Positions 45,354 to 57,783 of a DNA stretch of 64,000 nucleotides are shown here, one piece after another. The notes below the pieces were generated by a model, which worked only from the letters and a program-made list of their open reading frames with translations, searched no databases and had not been told where the DNA came from. A program made the translations under genes and the position numbers. How positions within the stretch are numbered: position 1 is the stretch's first letter; each line of letters starts with the position of its first letter. The DNA is from Gelatoporia subvermispora B (Eukaryota; Basidiomycota; Agaricomycetes; Polyporales; Gelatoporiaceae): assembly GCA_000320605.2 (NCBI GenBank), contig KB445800.1:1205374-1269373 (forward strand), given 5' to 3'.

Positions 45354-48300
45354 CAGATACCAGCCATTTTGCGCAACACAGCGAACTCGTTTTTGCCGGT
45401 CGCCTTGCAAAGTGAATGGAACTTGGACGAGGGATTTGAAAGCAACGTTGCAGGTTTGTCAAACTCGACTATGCGTCCCTCCTCCAAAAGCATGATCTAC
45501 GGATGGCAGAGGCTTTAAGTAAGAACTCAGAAGATACTAAAATAGAGTCGTTACCCTATCATAGTCAATGACTGTGCGCAGACGATGCGCGATCGTGAGG
45601 ATTGTACTCTCAGCGAATTCCCTGTTGACATAGTCAGCCCAGCCCTCTCATTGAACTCTCATTGGAAACGAAGTAAAGCTTACTGTCGGATTGTCTTGCT
45701 GATGAGCTCGTCTGTAGCGTAGTCAACACTAGCCGTTGCCTGCGCGAGTTGATGTCAGCCCATTGTCATGCAAGTCAGATGCTTCACGTACCTCGTCCAT
45801 GAAGAGGATTTTGGAGCGCTTCAAGATCGCACGAGCCATACACAGTAGCTGCTTCTCGCTATACCAGTCATCAGCACTGCAACGTATTGCCAATCGACCC
45901 GACTGACCCTGTGGAGAAGTTATCTCCGCCTTCTGAAACAGGCGAGTCCAAATTCCGGAACACATTCGCATTGACAATATCAGCCTCCTCGGCGGGAGTG
46001 TCCGAAGAGGGAATGAGGTGGACGCGCCGAAGGGCCTCGTACTGGGTATAGCCGCTCAGCGAGTTACAACGACGAAGAAACTGTCAAGCACGTACAATCT
46101 CGACATCTTCGTATTCATCAAACACGTCCAGGGTCGATCGAAGCGTGCCGCTCAAGATCGTCGGATCCTCTGCGATCGAAGGTATTCAGTGATTACGAGC
46201 GTGTGCTTAGCATGGTGCTACGTACGGGGTATGATCGTCAATCTGCTTCTCAGATCGGTGAGACCGAGCGTGGAAATGTCGATGCCGTCAATCAAGATAC
46301 GGCCCTCTGCTGGCTCCACGAAACGGAAGAACGACAACGCCAAAGTACTCTTGCCAGAACCAGTGCGCCCGAGAACGCCGACCTTCTCGCCCGGGCGTAC
46401 TTCGAAGTTAAGATTGTGCAGGACGTTCGGAAGATCAGCCTGCAATTGCAATGTCAGACTGGTCCTAAAGAAGACCTTGCGCGGTACTGACCGCATATCG
46501 AATGCAGAGATGCTCGCACTTGACTGTACCATGTTCGGGCCAGGACGCAGGAGGGCGAGGCTCAATGAACTCCGGAGGCTCTCGCTTAATCTCAGAAAAC
46601 TCCTTGATACGCTCCACAGCGACCTAGAGATTTGTGTATATAGTATCATGCGTCAAGGGGACTGTCACGATGCAACCTACCATTGATTGTTCCAACCCCA
46701 CAAACCGGCGGACCTGCGGCGGGTTCAGTCATAATGACATTGCAATCGAGCAAACTTCCTACCAAGAAAAGCAACTAGAGAACGGTCATGAGTAACCCTA
46801 CGCAGATAGATCACAGGCGACTTCTTACGTCACCGGTAACGGTCGATGCAAACGCTAGAGCAAAGCCAGCCAACGATGCGCTGATACTGGGCGACAAGAT
46901 AGCTACAAAGGCTGTTGTCCCGACTACAGCGCTTGACAATAAGTTGAATCGCGCGGAGAGCCATCGGTTTACTGAACAAGAATGTCACTTAGTACGTCGC
47001 ATTTTTATTAACGCGAAGTCATTGTACTGACCGCCCCACATCCAGTAGTACGGATTAGAATTCTAGCACAAGTTAAAAATGAAGACACAATGTCAAGGCT
47101 TTAGAGCTTACGGTATCAGCACAGCAAAGCATGTCTCGCAGGAACTTGGACGAGGCGCCGAATGCTCGGATCACCGTCACTCCCGCGATCGTTTCCCCGT
47201 AGATCGAGTAGAGAGGAGAACGGGTAACGGAGTCTGTGGATTCGTGAGCCGTGGAGTTGGGACGTGATCAATTAATGAGTTACCCAGTCGCCGCATGTCT
47301 CGGGATGTTTGCCCATAGACCTAGTTATGCGAGTTCAAACGATGATCAATGTGATTGTGCCGCCTCACGAACCTTTCCAACTGCATACAAGTATTATCAT
47401 CAATGAAATGAGCACAATGCAGTCATACAAGACTCACCTTGGTAGTACAGTGTACCGAGAATAATGGCCGCTAGGAGGAAAGGCAGACCTCCAACGATCG
47501 TAATGGTGAGGAATGTTGTGAACGCAGAGAGCGCGTACATCACACTGCGTCCAAAGTTATCGGGAAGACTACTGTCGATACCTGCAAGGCGAACGCTTAG
47601 AGACAGGAACAGCAATGCAGTCTGGGCAAATGATTACCTTCGAAATCTTTACCAAAGCGGTTCAACAATCTTCCGCGAGACACAGTATCGTGGAATCGAA
47701 TGTTGGCGAATAGGACGCCCTCAAGGAGCTCTAAGGGACCCTTGAGCTGCGCTGATCGAGGAACCAAGATGGTCGCAACATACTTTGGTACAGAACAATG
47801 GACGCATGGATTCCTCCATGATCTGTGGCCTCTTGTCAGAGTCTGAAGGGATGATACATTGAGAACACTTACAGAGAACGAACCAGCGCAATGTAGACAT
47901 CACAAGCCCTGGCGGTACTGTCAATGTCTCATACCATTTGCGGGTTTGCTTTAACTCACCGATAGCAGTAATCTGTCGTATTCTGGTCAGCAACGCAATT
48001 GTAGGAATGAGTGATCACCACTCACGGCAGCATAAACACTAATATAGTACGTGGGACTCTTCGGAGTTTCACTCTCCAGTGCAGATCCAGACCAGACCCT
48101 ATCGCGCTAGGTCAGTCTGGGGAGAGACGAGTCAAATGACGCATACTTGCCTTAACCAACCATTCTCGAGGACGGGGCTGAGCGCGGCGAGAATTAACAT
48201 CAGCCCAAAGATTGACCAATATGCCCATCCGCCTGCAGCTCCAATATACGTCGTCCAGATATCCTTGCCAATGCGCCCAACGGCACGCTTTTCCTCCTCA

Positions 48301-51300
48301 ACCAATTTGCGAGGAGCCTTCTTCACCTCGGGCTTGGCTTCAGTCTCAACGGGAGTTGCTGCGGCAGTGGACGAGTCCGCTTCTGAAGCCTGCTCGGTGT
48401 GACCATTAGACTTGTCCTGCTTTTCAGCGATCTCCTCAACATCGGGTACCACAGTCTCTTCCTTGTCGTCGGATGCATCGCCCGCTCCCGACTGGACAAG
48501 AGTGTTGAGAACATCAGAGGTCCTGAAGCTCTCGCGGTCACCCTGGAATTGAACTCGGCCATTGTCGAGAGCTACGATGAAGCTGGCGCCAGCGGAGCAA
48601 AGTTGGACATGGTGAGAAACGAGAATGATAGTCCGACCTTGCATGAGCTCGCCCTTCAAGCACTCGTAGTAGAGATGGTGCGCAGTATGAGCATCAACTA
48701 CGAACTGAACGTGAGAAAATATCGATGAAAACAGGAAAAGTCACGTACCGGCAGAAAGAACGTCGTCCAACAGAACGACCGAAGCACGAGAGTACACAGC
48801 GCGTGCCAATGAAACTTGTTGAACGTTAGTATATGCCGCTGGTTGAATAAATCATCCATCTTCGTACCTCTTGCCTTTTGGCCACCGGATAGATTGACCT
48901 GCAAGGACTCAGTCAAATGAACAGAGGAAAGCTGAATAAGAACTGACTCCTCTCTCCCCAATCTCAGACATATCGCCATCCTCGAGAATCCGTAGGTCAC
49001 TCAAGAGTGCGCAAGCCTCCAAAGTCTTCTGATAACGCTCCTCGTCGTACGGTAGGTCGAACAAGATGTTGTCTGCGCGCAGGTTCGTGAGCAGGCTGAA
49101 AGTCTCAAAACTTGTGCGGCATACCTCTAATGGATGCATTGCGGAGCCACGCAGACTGGGGGACGTAGGCACACACGCCCTGAACAATCCATTCTTCCGG
49201 TGGGACCACAGTACCAGTGAACGATGCGATCGTGTCCGGAGGTGTCCGAGGGCATTGAATCTGACCAGCCAAAAGGTCGGCCTCGCCGAGCAGAGCTTGT
49301 CGACAGTCAGTACACCCAGGAGACTCATTCGCTGCGAATGGACCCACCAAGCAACAGTAATGACTTCCCGCTACCGAGCTTTCCGCAAATGAGCGACAGT
49401 TCTCCGAGAGGGAACTCGACGGAGAGATCCATCAAAATGAACTTGTGCCTGGGGGTTGAAGCAGCTGATGGCGCAGTGCTCGCCGAGCGCGTGCGATCTT
49501 GCGCCCATGTAATCGTCGCTGACTGCAGAATTACCGGTTGAGGTCGGCCGTCAGTTGGAGGTACGGACGCGACCTCGGCTCCATGCAGGTACTTCTCGAT
49601 ACGTCTCATTGAGACTCCAGACTACATGCGACGTGAGATCCGAGTAATACTGACTTCACGAGAGCACAAACCTGCAGCAAGTTAATGAGCGTCTCGGGAA
49701 GAGCGTTAAGCGCGTATTTCATCTCGTTGAACACTACGCCAAAGTCAGAAAAGTCCAAGTGTCAACAATTCATGTACCAACCACTTATCTGTATTAGCGA
49801 CATATCAATCATCTATGACACCTCGAAAGAGAGGATGAACCATACCGAGGTAAAAGCGATGGAAGGCGTCAGCACTTGCTTGCGCACAACAGCGAAGTGC
49901 CAGAAGGACACAAGTGTGACCAAGATAGGTGAGCCGTTCCTGCACCAACATAAGAGATCAAACCGGAAGCACAGCAGACAAGTTTTCCTACCAGATGGCA
50001 TTCCAGAGCACCTATTGCGCGCAATATATCGGTCAGCGCTCTACAGATCTGTTCAAATATTCCCTACCTCGATCGTGTAGTTCAACTTCTGGAATTTGAG
50101 TTCTCGATCTCGAATCTTGAGGACCCTCTTTTCGAAGCTGCGCTCCCATGCCATGAACTATCAAGTAACGATAAGCACATCAATGCCTTCGGGCGACAGC
50201 CACAGACCTTCAGCATCCTAATGCCGCCGAGAATCTACGAGAGCCAAAATAAGCTGCAAAATTGCTGTCTAACCAATTCATGACCAACCTCGTTCATCAA
50301 GGCAACACGCTCGTCACGCGCTTTCATCAGGTTGTCCTGCGCACCTACGACTACCTTGCCTGCGAAATGGTTCATGGGCAGGAACAAGCACGTCACTGCC
50401 AAACCAAAGAAGCACGACACGCCCAGGAGATGGTACAGGAAAAGCGTGCCGATGCAGATCTCAATGGGAGAATCTGCGCGCGGTATCAGTCCCGGGGCGC
50501 CATTGCACAATCCTCGTGTGCTAGTGCTACGTACCGACAAGTGTGAACAAGTGCCATGCAAACTCGCTGACACGGTCGACATCTGTGGTCATGAGTGTCA
50601 TGATCTGCGCCTTGCTCGAGAAGTCGCCTTCTTCGTCCTCTTTCTTCGCTTGGTCGTCCGTCTCGGCCGTGCCATTGGCAACAGGTGTCGCACCAGATTC
50701 GGCAGCAGGGGTGGACGTAGCACTAGAAGATGCCACATCTTTGCGGACCAGCGTCTTTGCGAAGAGAATCGAGTTCAGCTGGAGGCGAAGGCGGACTTGA
50801 AGTTCCGTAGTCGAGAGGGACCAGAGCTGGCCGGTGACTGCAAAAGACATCAACTAACGACGCGTTCAAGCAAAAGAATTGTATTTACTTAGTTGAGTGA
50901 TAGCGTTGCTGAAGAACAGCCCTGCGCAAAACACCCATCCCCAGCCTTTGTTCTCTCTTCCTGGGTCGTTTTCAAGGTAGACGATCGTCCGCTGCAAGAA
51001 CAATGCAGGCACGTAGAACAACACTGCCGCGATAGCAGCAAGAACGATGACTGTCATTGTCATAGGCAGATTGACTCGGAGGAGTCGATATCCAAGCTCC
51101 CAACCTGATCCAGGTTTGGGACGCCAAGACCCAATCCTGAGCTTCCAGCGGCGTAGAGCAGAACGCATCGTTGCAAAAATCACAGTGGCGCGCATATTTG
51201 CAGGCACGATGGGCAGATCGCCGATCTCGAGACTCTCAGAATTATTTCCGAGCATCACAACCTTAGTTGTATACGAGAAGAGTAAGACATCCCACACGGA

Positions 51301-52109
51301 CGCGCCTGTTGATAATCGGCGTTCAGCTAAGATTGTTCTGCTGCAACATGAGTTCAAGCGCGTACCAGTCACTCCGCACACATTATCTTCGTACTTCGAT
51401 GTAACCTGCATCAAGGTCTTCTCTGAGTAGATACAATCGGAGGGATAGTGCAGCTTCGGACCCCGAGGCGTAGAGATCGCAATCGCGAGGGTGATGATGT
51501 ACAGCACCACCGCAGCATAGAACAGAGAGCTGGGCACGGAAGAAGTCTTGTACAGCGGTGCGATAGGGATTGGCGTTGACGGAAGGATTGCAGTCGTGAA
51601 CAAGAGGGCGGACGCGAGGAATGTCAAAGAGAACAGATGAACGACCGCAGTGGCATGTTCCGAATCCCTCAGAGGAATTGAGTAGACCGCAATGACCAGG
51701 GCGTACAGAGCATACGCAGTGTGCAGGGCATATGTAATCGTGTTCACGCGATCATCATCCAGTATGAACCAACCGAGTCCGACTGACTGCAGGACGAGAA
51801 TCGCAGCCAAGAGCACTGAGAGTGCAAGTTTCCTCAAGCGCATCTACATCATGTTCGACTTTCAGTCCGTGTCTGTATGTATGGGCTACGCACCTTGCTC
51901 CAAAACCTCTCCTCATCTATGGGATATCCATCCAGCAAATCCATCGGCTTCGTAACATCAAACGGATCTCGCTGCGGTGCTTCCGCTTCATCCGCAGCGA
52001 TTGGGAGCTGGATTTTGCCTTCTCCTTTCCTACAGACCAAGAACGTTCCAATGCTGCATCCTGCGCTGGCCGCGAGAGCGATGGCGACTTCCAGCTGGTA
52101 TGGTGGCAT
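45354..52109 (-). CDS. ABCC-type (MRP-like) full ABC transporter, copy 1
   Basis: This is a long, intron-rich gene with two membrane domains and two ATPase domains, of the family that exports organic anions, conjugates and toxins from plasma or vacuolar membranes. Exon 1 (51894-52109) begins [17 protein letters not shown], and exon 2 starts at 51843. An N-terminal multi-helix block is followed by membrane domain 1 ([28 protein letters not shown]). NBD1 has Walker A GKLGSGKS (about 49350-49389), signature NLSGGQKAR (about 48875-48895) and Walker [11 protein letters not shown], where Asp replaces the catalytic Glu. A charged linker ([13 protein letters not shown]) leads to membrane domain 2. 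NBD2 has Walker [13 protein letters not shown] (about 46340-46375), signature DNFSTGEKQ spanning an intron, and Walker B KILFMDEATAS. The C-terminus is [11 protein letters not shown] saw no disabling lesion. A close copy lies at 57784. Confidence 0.88.
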
Positions 52110-52681
52110 GACCGTTGGCTACAAAGCTGCGACGAGGGTCCGCAACGTCGACGAGAAGTTTTCCAGCGAGTCTAGCGAGTCAGCGCCAGGCGTGGTTCGT
52201 CGACGGCACCGAACAGTCCAAGAGTCAGACTCGCTGTCGAAAGGACCGGCTGCCGTTGCGGTCCTCCGTTCAAATATATACGGAATCTGACATCGCATCA
52301 TCAATTACTCTGGAGCGTCCACATTGCTCCATCTGTAATGCTGTGCAGATAACGCGGCACATATCCGTCGCAACGTTTGTTGTTCAATCTGTTCAACTTC
52401 TAAGATTTCACCGCCGAAGCCGCTCTTCACCCACAATCCGTTTGCGTGATGTTAACTGAAAAAACAACGATATCAGAGCACGACGATTGGCTAGTGCTAT
52501 GCCGTAATAATCTCGTAAAACCCACTTCGACTGACGCCTGCGTGAGAATTAGGAACGCGTGACATAAACGCGTACCATCACACTGTGACATCGCGCGTTT
52601 CGCGACGCGTCGCGTGGCAGTTGTCGCCCCTCGGTCTGCATTCGACCCATTGCCCCCTTGACACTCGAACTCTTGTTCACT
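52110..52681. promoter_or_regulatory. Divergent promoter ABCC copy 1 / PRI1
   Basis: This 572-bp region separates the two divergent ATGs. The part next to PRI1 is rich in CpG and contains three ACGCGT boxes, listed separately. The middle part is ordinary intergenic sequence. Confidence 0.6.
52555..52610. promoter_or_regulatory. Cluster of three MluI cell-cycle boxes (ACGCGT) before PRI1
   Basis: ACGCGT lies at 52555-52560, 52568-52573 and 52605-52610, the last within CGCGACGCGTCGCG. They sit 72-127 bp before the PRI1 ATG. In yeasts this is the site of MBF (Mbp1/Swi6-type factors), which activates DNA-replication genes at G1/S. Three sites in 56 bp ahead of a primase gene fit that role. Confidence 0.7.
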
Positions 52682-54142
52682 ATGACTATCACAGAAGATG
52701 TCGAGTCTCCATCTCCGGAAGTTATGCTTGCATTCTACAGACGACTCTATCCTTTCCGATCAATATTTGGCTGGTTGAACCACGAACATGCTCCTACAAA
52801 GCTTTTCACCCACCGCGAGTTCGCCTTCACCCTGCAAGGCGACATCTACTTGAGATACAATTCCTTCAACACTGCCGAAGATTTGAAGAAGCAAGTGTGC
52901 CAGTTGAATCCGACGCGCTTCGAGATTGGCCCGATATATAGCGCCAGAGTACGTGGTCGTTTAGCTCGTGAAGAAACTCACCCGACATCCTCTTCAGCCC
53001 CGCGACAAGAAGACTGTCAGGCCGACGGCATTTACCCCACTCCTCCGTGAACTTGTATTTGATATTGATATGACCGACTACGACACCATTCGAACGTGCT
53101 GTTCAGGCGCCGACATCTGCGCCCGATGCTGGGTGTTCATCTCTGCCGCAGTGAGAGTAATCGACGAGGGTATCCGCGAGCAGTTCGGGTACAAGCACTT
53201 GCTATGGGTCTACTCCGGAAGGCGTGGTATCCATCTGTGGATATCCGATAAGGAGGCTATGGAACTGACTGACGAGCAACGGAGAGCACTCGTAGGGTGG
53301 ATGATGGTCATACAGGGCGGGAAGGAGATGCACAAGAAGGTCAACGTGCGCATAGGCTCGCGACCGCTGCCGCCTTCATTACAGTACGTACTCATGTTCG
53401 GCCGCCCTCCGTGAGCCACGCTGACTGCTCACAGAATGTCACTAAGCAACTTAGTCGACGTGTTCGGTGATTTGATTCTGGAGGACCAGGATTGTTTCCG
53501 TTCAAGAGAAGGCTGGGAGGCACTACTGCACCTCATTCCAGATAACAATGTCGTAGAGACCCTTCGGAAGCAGTGGGAGAAAGATCCAGACCGCTCTTCA
53601 AGCGACAAATGGGGTGATCTCAAGAGTCAGGTGTCGGCACTTGTGAAAGGAACCCCCAAGAGGGTAGGTCGGTTATGCGTGCCAGATTGACCGTGTTGAT
53701 GGACGGATTGCCAGGCTGCGCTTAAGGCGGCTATGGAGGATATTATCTTGCAATACACGTATCCACGGCTCGACGCGGAAGTCTCAAAACACCGGAATCA
53801 CTTGCTCAAGGCGCCTTTCTGTATACATCCAAAAACTGGACGGGTTTGTGTTCCTGTCGACCCGAAGAACATCGACAACTTCAAGCCAGAACATGTGCCT
53901 ACCGTGGGGCAACTCTTACGAGAGCTGGATGAAGTCACTGCAACTGTTCAGGCGGAGGGCGCTGAGCATCACTCTGACTGGGAGAAAACCTCCCTGAAGC
54001 CTTACATTGACATGCTTGACGCGCACGTCATGGCCCTCATGGAAGAGACCCGACGCGCTAAGCGCAAGACAGGTACGTCGTTCAAGCAGTGAAGATATCA
54101 CTTGTGGCTAACTTGCGCTCATCCACAGACATGTCTTGGTAG
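52682..54142 (+). CDS. PRI1: DNA primase small (catalytic) subunit
   Basis: There are five exons: 52682-52948, 52998-53383, 53435-53663, 53715-54072 and 54129-54142, giving 417 residues. As part of DNA polymerase alpha-primase it makes the RNA primer of replication. The start of the fold is PEVMLAFYRRLYPF. The metal-binding aspartates lie in LVFDIDMTDYD, and the zinc motif is CCSGADICARCW. YSGRRGIHLWISD follows (Ser-Gly-Arg-Arg-Gly, His catalytic region), then KVNVRIGSRPLPPSLQ and LEAPFC-like LLKAPFCIHPKTGRVCVPVD. The last exon encodes only the final five residues (split codon, MSW). All phases agree. The promoter carries three MluI boxes. The start ATG is the first in frame with the conserved N-terminus. 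Confidence 0.94.
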
Positions 54143-56347
54143 TTCGCCCTTTTTACATCGTTTTCTCCTTGCTATCTGGTCGGTCATGTGTTCTTAGCGC
54201 CCGTGTATCTATAATTGTACTACAGTCTGCACCCCACATCCTCCATCTTCTCCAGCTCCTACAAGGCCGCGTACCGAGATTTGCGAAGGACCACTGCCCC
54301 GATTGCAAGATTGCAAGATCCATCGATGCAAGGACAGCTTACACAGCTCGCTATTTGATGCGCGAATCTGGTTCTTCCCGTGACAGTCGGGCCCGGTCGG
54401 GTGTCGAACCGTGAACGACTCAGTATGACCTCGTAGGCGCCCATAAGCGCCGCAGAACCGAGACGCTCGCAGGCGCTCGGTACCGTGTCGAATATGCGAC
54501 CCGAAGGTCATCACAAACCCGATCGAAGCTCGGTGTTGCGAGCAACCTCAGATCTAGACTGCTTTGCTTGCTTCGCTCACTCAGTTTAGACTGCGCACTA
54601 CCCGCAGCTACATAGGGCCCGGAAGTTGGACGCCACCGCGCTCCGCGAGTCCGCAGCATGCGGCGACGCGCGGCTCCAGTATGTACACTCAAGACGTCTG
54701 CTCGGTTGCATGCTTTTTGCAGCCCACCCCGCAGTACGTATCCGCATGGATGTAGCGCATTACAAAGCGCAATTCCAGCGACTACGCGACGACCGCAGTA
54801 GCACTTCGAGTGATGCTGAAAGGTTTCGTGGTACATGGAACCCAGCACTGCGTACCATGACCCGAAACTTTTCACCGAAAAGCATGCCTTATCCTCCCGA
54901 GGTGATACAGACCACATAGGAAGTAAGTTTACAAATTTGTGGATAGTGAACTTGTTAATATTGTCTCTTTCCGATGTCGGTGGCGGTGACATTTCTTGAT
55001 GAACTGTCCATCCAGTGAGAGTCTCCTACCACGGCACCAGTGGGCTTCGTTCATTTCTTCTGTGTTTGATGCAGACACGAAAATCGCATCCATTCAGTGT
55101 CGCGAAAGTGCCGAAGCCTTGCCAAGTTATATCTCTCTCGCACGCCGTACGACAGCCTAGGTACGGCCACAATGTTGACATGCATGATCTCGAGGAGCGG
55201 TAGCGCACGGTAGAGAATAGATGCGAAGCGCTGCAAGAGGTTGGCAAATTTGCTATTAGGCTACATAGCAGCTCGTTTTCTTTTTCTTCCACAGAATTCT
55301 GGCCGTGCATTCCCGTACGAAGACTTCGCACTGAATACTCGTCAAGTGGGATATCATGACACCGATCTTCTTCCAAGGTGATTATTCGAAGTGTCTCCGT
55401 ATGGTTGTGGCCGCCTGTTCAAGTAGACACCTAGTAATGGTCCGATGCCTGAGCATCACTCATAAATGTATGATAATGTGTGATAGTCATGTCGATGTAC
55501 CGGGAAGAATCACACATTCTCACTGCCCTGGTGGCAGTTTAACGACGTGATCAATCGGAGGCGCCCGCTCTACTGAAACGGCTGCATGTCGTGATCCCCT
55601 CTACCCTGGGCAACCATTCCCTTTGCCCTGACCTCAACAACATAATATTGACAATGTAGACTGTCGGGACATACAACGAGCATTCGGGGAGGATTGAGCA
55701 TTCAGACATGCACGAATATGCACGAGCCAGTTGTGTGATTCGTGAAATTAACGGCGGAACAAGCGGCGCAACGAGTCACAACCTCGAGGTCTTCACAGAA
55801 GCTATGTCTATTCGATTTGGAAGTCCAAGCCCTTGCCAATCACATCCAATCCATCCTACCATTGAAGGCTAGATCGAGGGTCCGATCACGAAATGAAAGC
55901 GTCGGAAGTTGACTCCTATGGCGCAGCGCCGGGCGCTCTTTGGTGACTCGGGTGCGCTTCTTGCGCAGCCATGGCCCCATCAACGTCGGGACGCGCGGTT
56001 TTGCCCAGGCGCGTAAGCTTGTGGTTCGTACAAGTAGTCTTCGCAGTAATGCCAACCGTTTCAAGCCCACGGCGCCCTCCTCCACTTTTGCCACTTACCC
56101 CGCCTTGCCAACTCCGACCATCTTGCTAGGCTTTACCAACCCACTCACAATGAGCTGCCTGTACTGCCTCCTCGCCAGTATATCACACATACGTTCTCAA
56201 TTACTTCTCCACAACGGAGGAGAGAGCAGTCGTCATCAAGAGCGACAGCAATTATTGAACTCCACGGCGTCAGACATGTTCCGCACGGCCCGCTTCTCAT
56301 CTGTAGGTACGCTCACAGCGTCTCACTGCACAACAGAGTCATCTGAT
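54143..56347. other. Intergenic region and leader of gene B
   Basis: A 190-codon minus-strand frame (54420-54992) has no family features. From about 56100 to 56347 the sequence resembles the leader of gene A. Here the leader holds an in-frame ATG (56150, MSCLYCLLASISHIRSQ) that could extend protein B by 66 residues. In gene A the matching codon is AGG. Confidence 0.5.
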
Positions 56348-57089
56348 ATGTCAGAACAGCTACGCCGAAGGAGCGGCGGCGATCCCTCCCGCGGATCGGC
56401 CAACGTTGTCCAAGGCAACACCGACAGTTCGGGGCAGTCGGGTTCGCAGGGAAGCAGTAGTTCTTCCGCGCGACCGAAGCCAGCCGGAAGCACGACAACA
56501 AACAACTCCACAGTCATCGCGGCGGTGGTCGCAGTTGTAATGATTGTGGGGACCGTATTATTCGCTCTGTGGTTCCGACGGATGCTGCGGCGGAGTAGAC
56601 GGCGAAACCTTCTGCGACAGGCGCGACTTGCATCTCTGGACTCGAAGCCACAGATGTGGGATATCAACCTGGACAGCGCTGCTCTGCGTAGCCTCGAGAA
56701 TTTGAGATGGAAAAACATGACAGTGAGTGTCGGCTTTTTCATGTAGCCAAATAAACAATCTCACACGCGCACCTCAGCCGATAGCGGTGGATTTTAGCAG
56801 AGACACGCCGCAATTCGAGCCCGTGTATAGTTCATCTTCGTCGACACCGACAAAACTTCACCGAGATTCTCGGCCTCTGCACGAGAGGGCGGTAGGACGC
56901 CTGCTAAGTGGGAGTCACGGGGTCGCAAAAGGGGAGGATATCTGTGTACGAATCGCGGTAGCCATTGCGATGCCTAGCTGTAGGGGACGCAAGTCTGGTC
57001 ACGGTTCGGACGAGGAGCCCTCAGAAGTCTGCCTAGGGTTTGCGGAGGCGCGATGGTCTGTCCCAGCGAGTCAGGGGGAAAGTCACTAG
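56348..57089 (+). CDS. Single-pass membrane protein B (paralogue of A), function unknown
   Basis: Exons 56348-56722 and 56778-57089 give 228 residues. The order is the same as gene A: MSEQLRRRSGG, a Ser/Gly-rich stretch, the helix STVIAAVVAVVMIVGTVLFALW, basic RRMLRRSRRRN, then ARLASLDSKPQMWDINLDSA. After a phase-0 intron comes PIAVDFSRDTPQ, and the tail contains VRIAVAIAMPS. Exon 1 is exactly as long as that of gene A (375 bp). Unlike in A, the intron has in-frame stops, so retention would truncate the protein. B lies on the plus strand between PRI1 and the second ABCC gene. An upstream in-frame ATG could add an N-terminal extension. No catalytic motif is seen. A receptor, adaptor or cell-surface role is possible but not shown. 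Confidence 0.75.
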
Positions 57090-57783
57090 GGATAGAGAAT
57101 GGATAATGTGATTTGTGTCGGGAAAGACCGCAATCATGCGAGCATTGATGAGACCCAGTACTCAGTCACATCCTAGCTAATGAGACCTGAAACTAAAAAT
57201 GACTCACTGGACCAAATTACGTTCGTCCGCAAAGCCAGCTGCCAGCCTGACGGGCCACAAGCGCGCAAAAACTGCCAGCGAACTTGACAACAATGGTTCC
57301 ATCGAATCTGAATATGATGTGGACGAAATTCGCGTATCAGTCAAACTTCACCTTCGTGTTCGCACGGGTACATGTGTGGCAACGGCGTCCACAGTTCAAT
57401 TAAATCAATTGGACGATACGACTTTTCTAGAGGAAACTCCCTGGGGATCAGCAACAGTGACATGAGATCTCATATATCGACTAGATGCCTACCAGTGATA
57501 GTTCACCATAGACAGATCCGCCACAATCATGTCGGAGGTGAGAACGACGATCATGATCCGTTGAGTCAGTCAGTCCTGTCATCGCAATCATAAGCGCCTA
57601 CAGGCCAAATATTTGTTATCCGTGGCTGATGCCCAGTGATCTCAACGCGTTGCGCGATTGGTTTGCTCCAGACAAGCGGCACTGATCATCTCGCACATCA
57701 TATATATCTGAGCACAAATACAAAACAAATCCGTGAGATGCTCCATATCGCTTCTTATCTGCCTTTTTCGCTCGTGGTCTGTC
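57090..57783. other. Spacer between gene B and ABCC copy 2
   Basis: An 88-codon plus-strand frame (57199-57465, MTHWTKLRSSAKPAASL...) has no known relative. From about 57600 the DNA matches the region downstream of ABCC copy 1. Confidence 0.4.

Noticed and set aside
54380..54420. tRNA T-arm-like sequence (GGTTCGACACC on the minus strand)
   Set aside because: The flanking bases do not pair into a T stem, and no acceptor or anticodon arm can be drawn.
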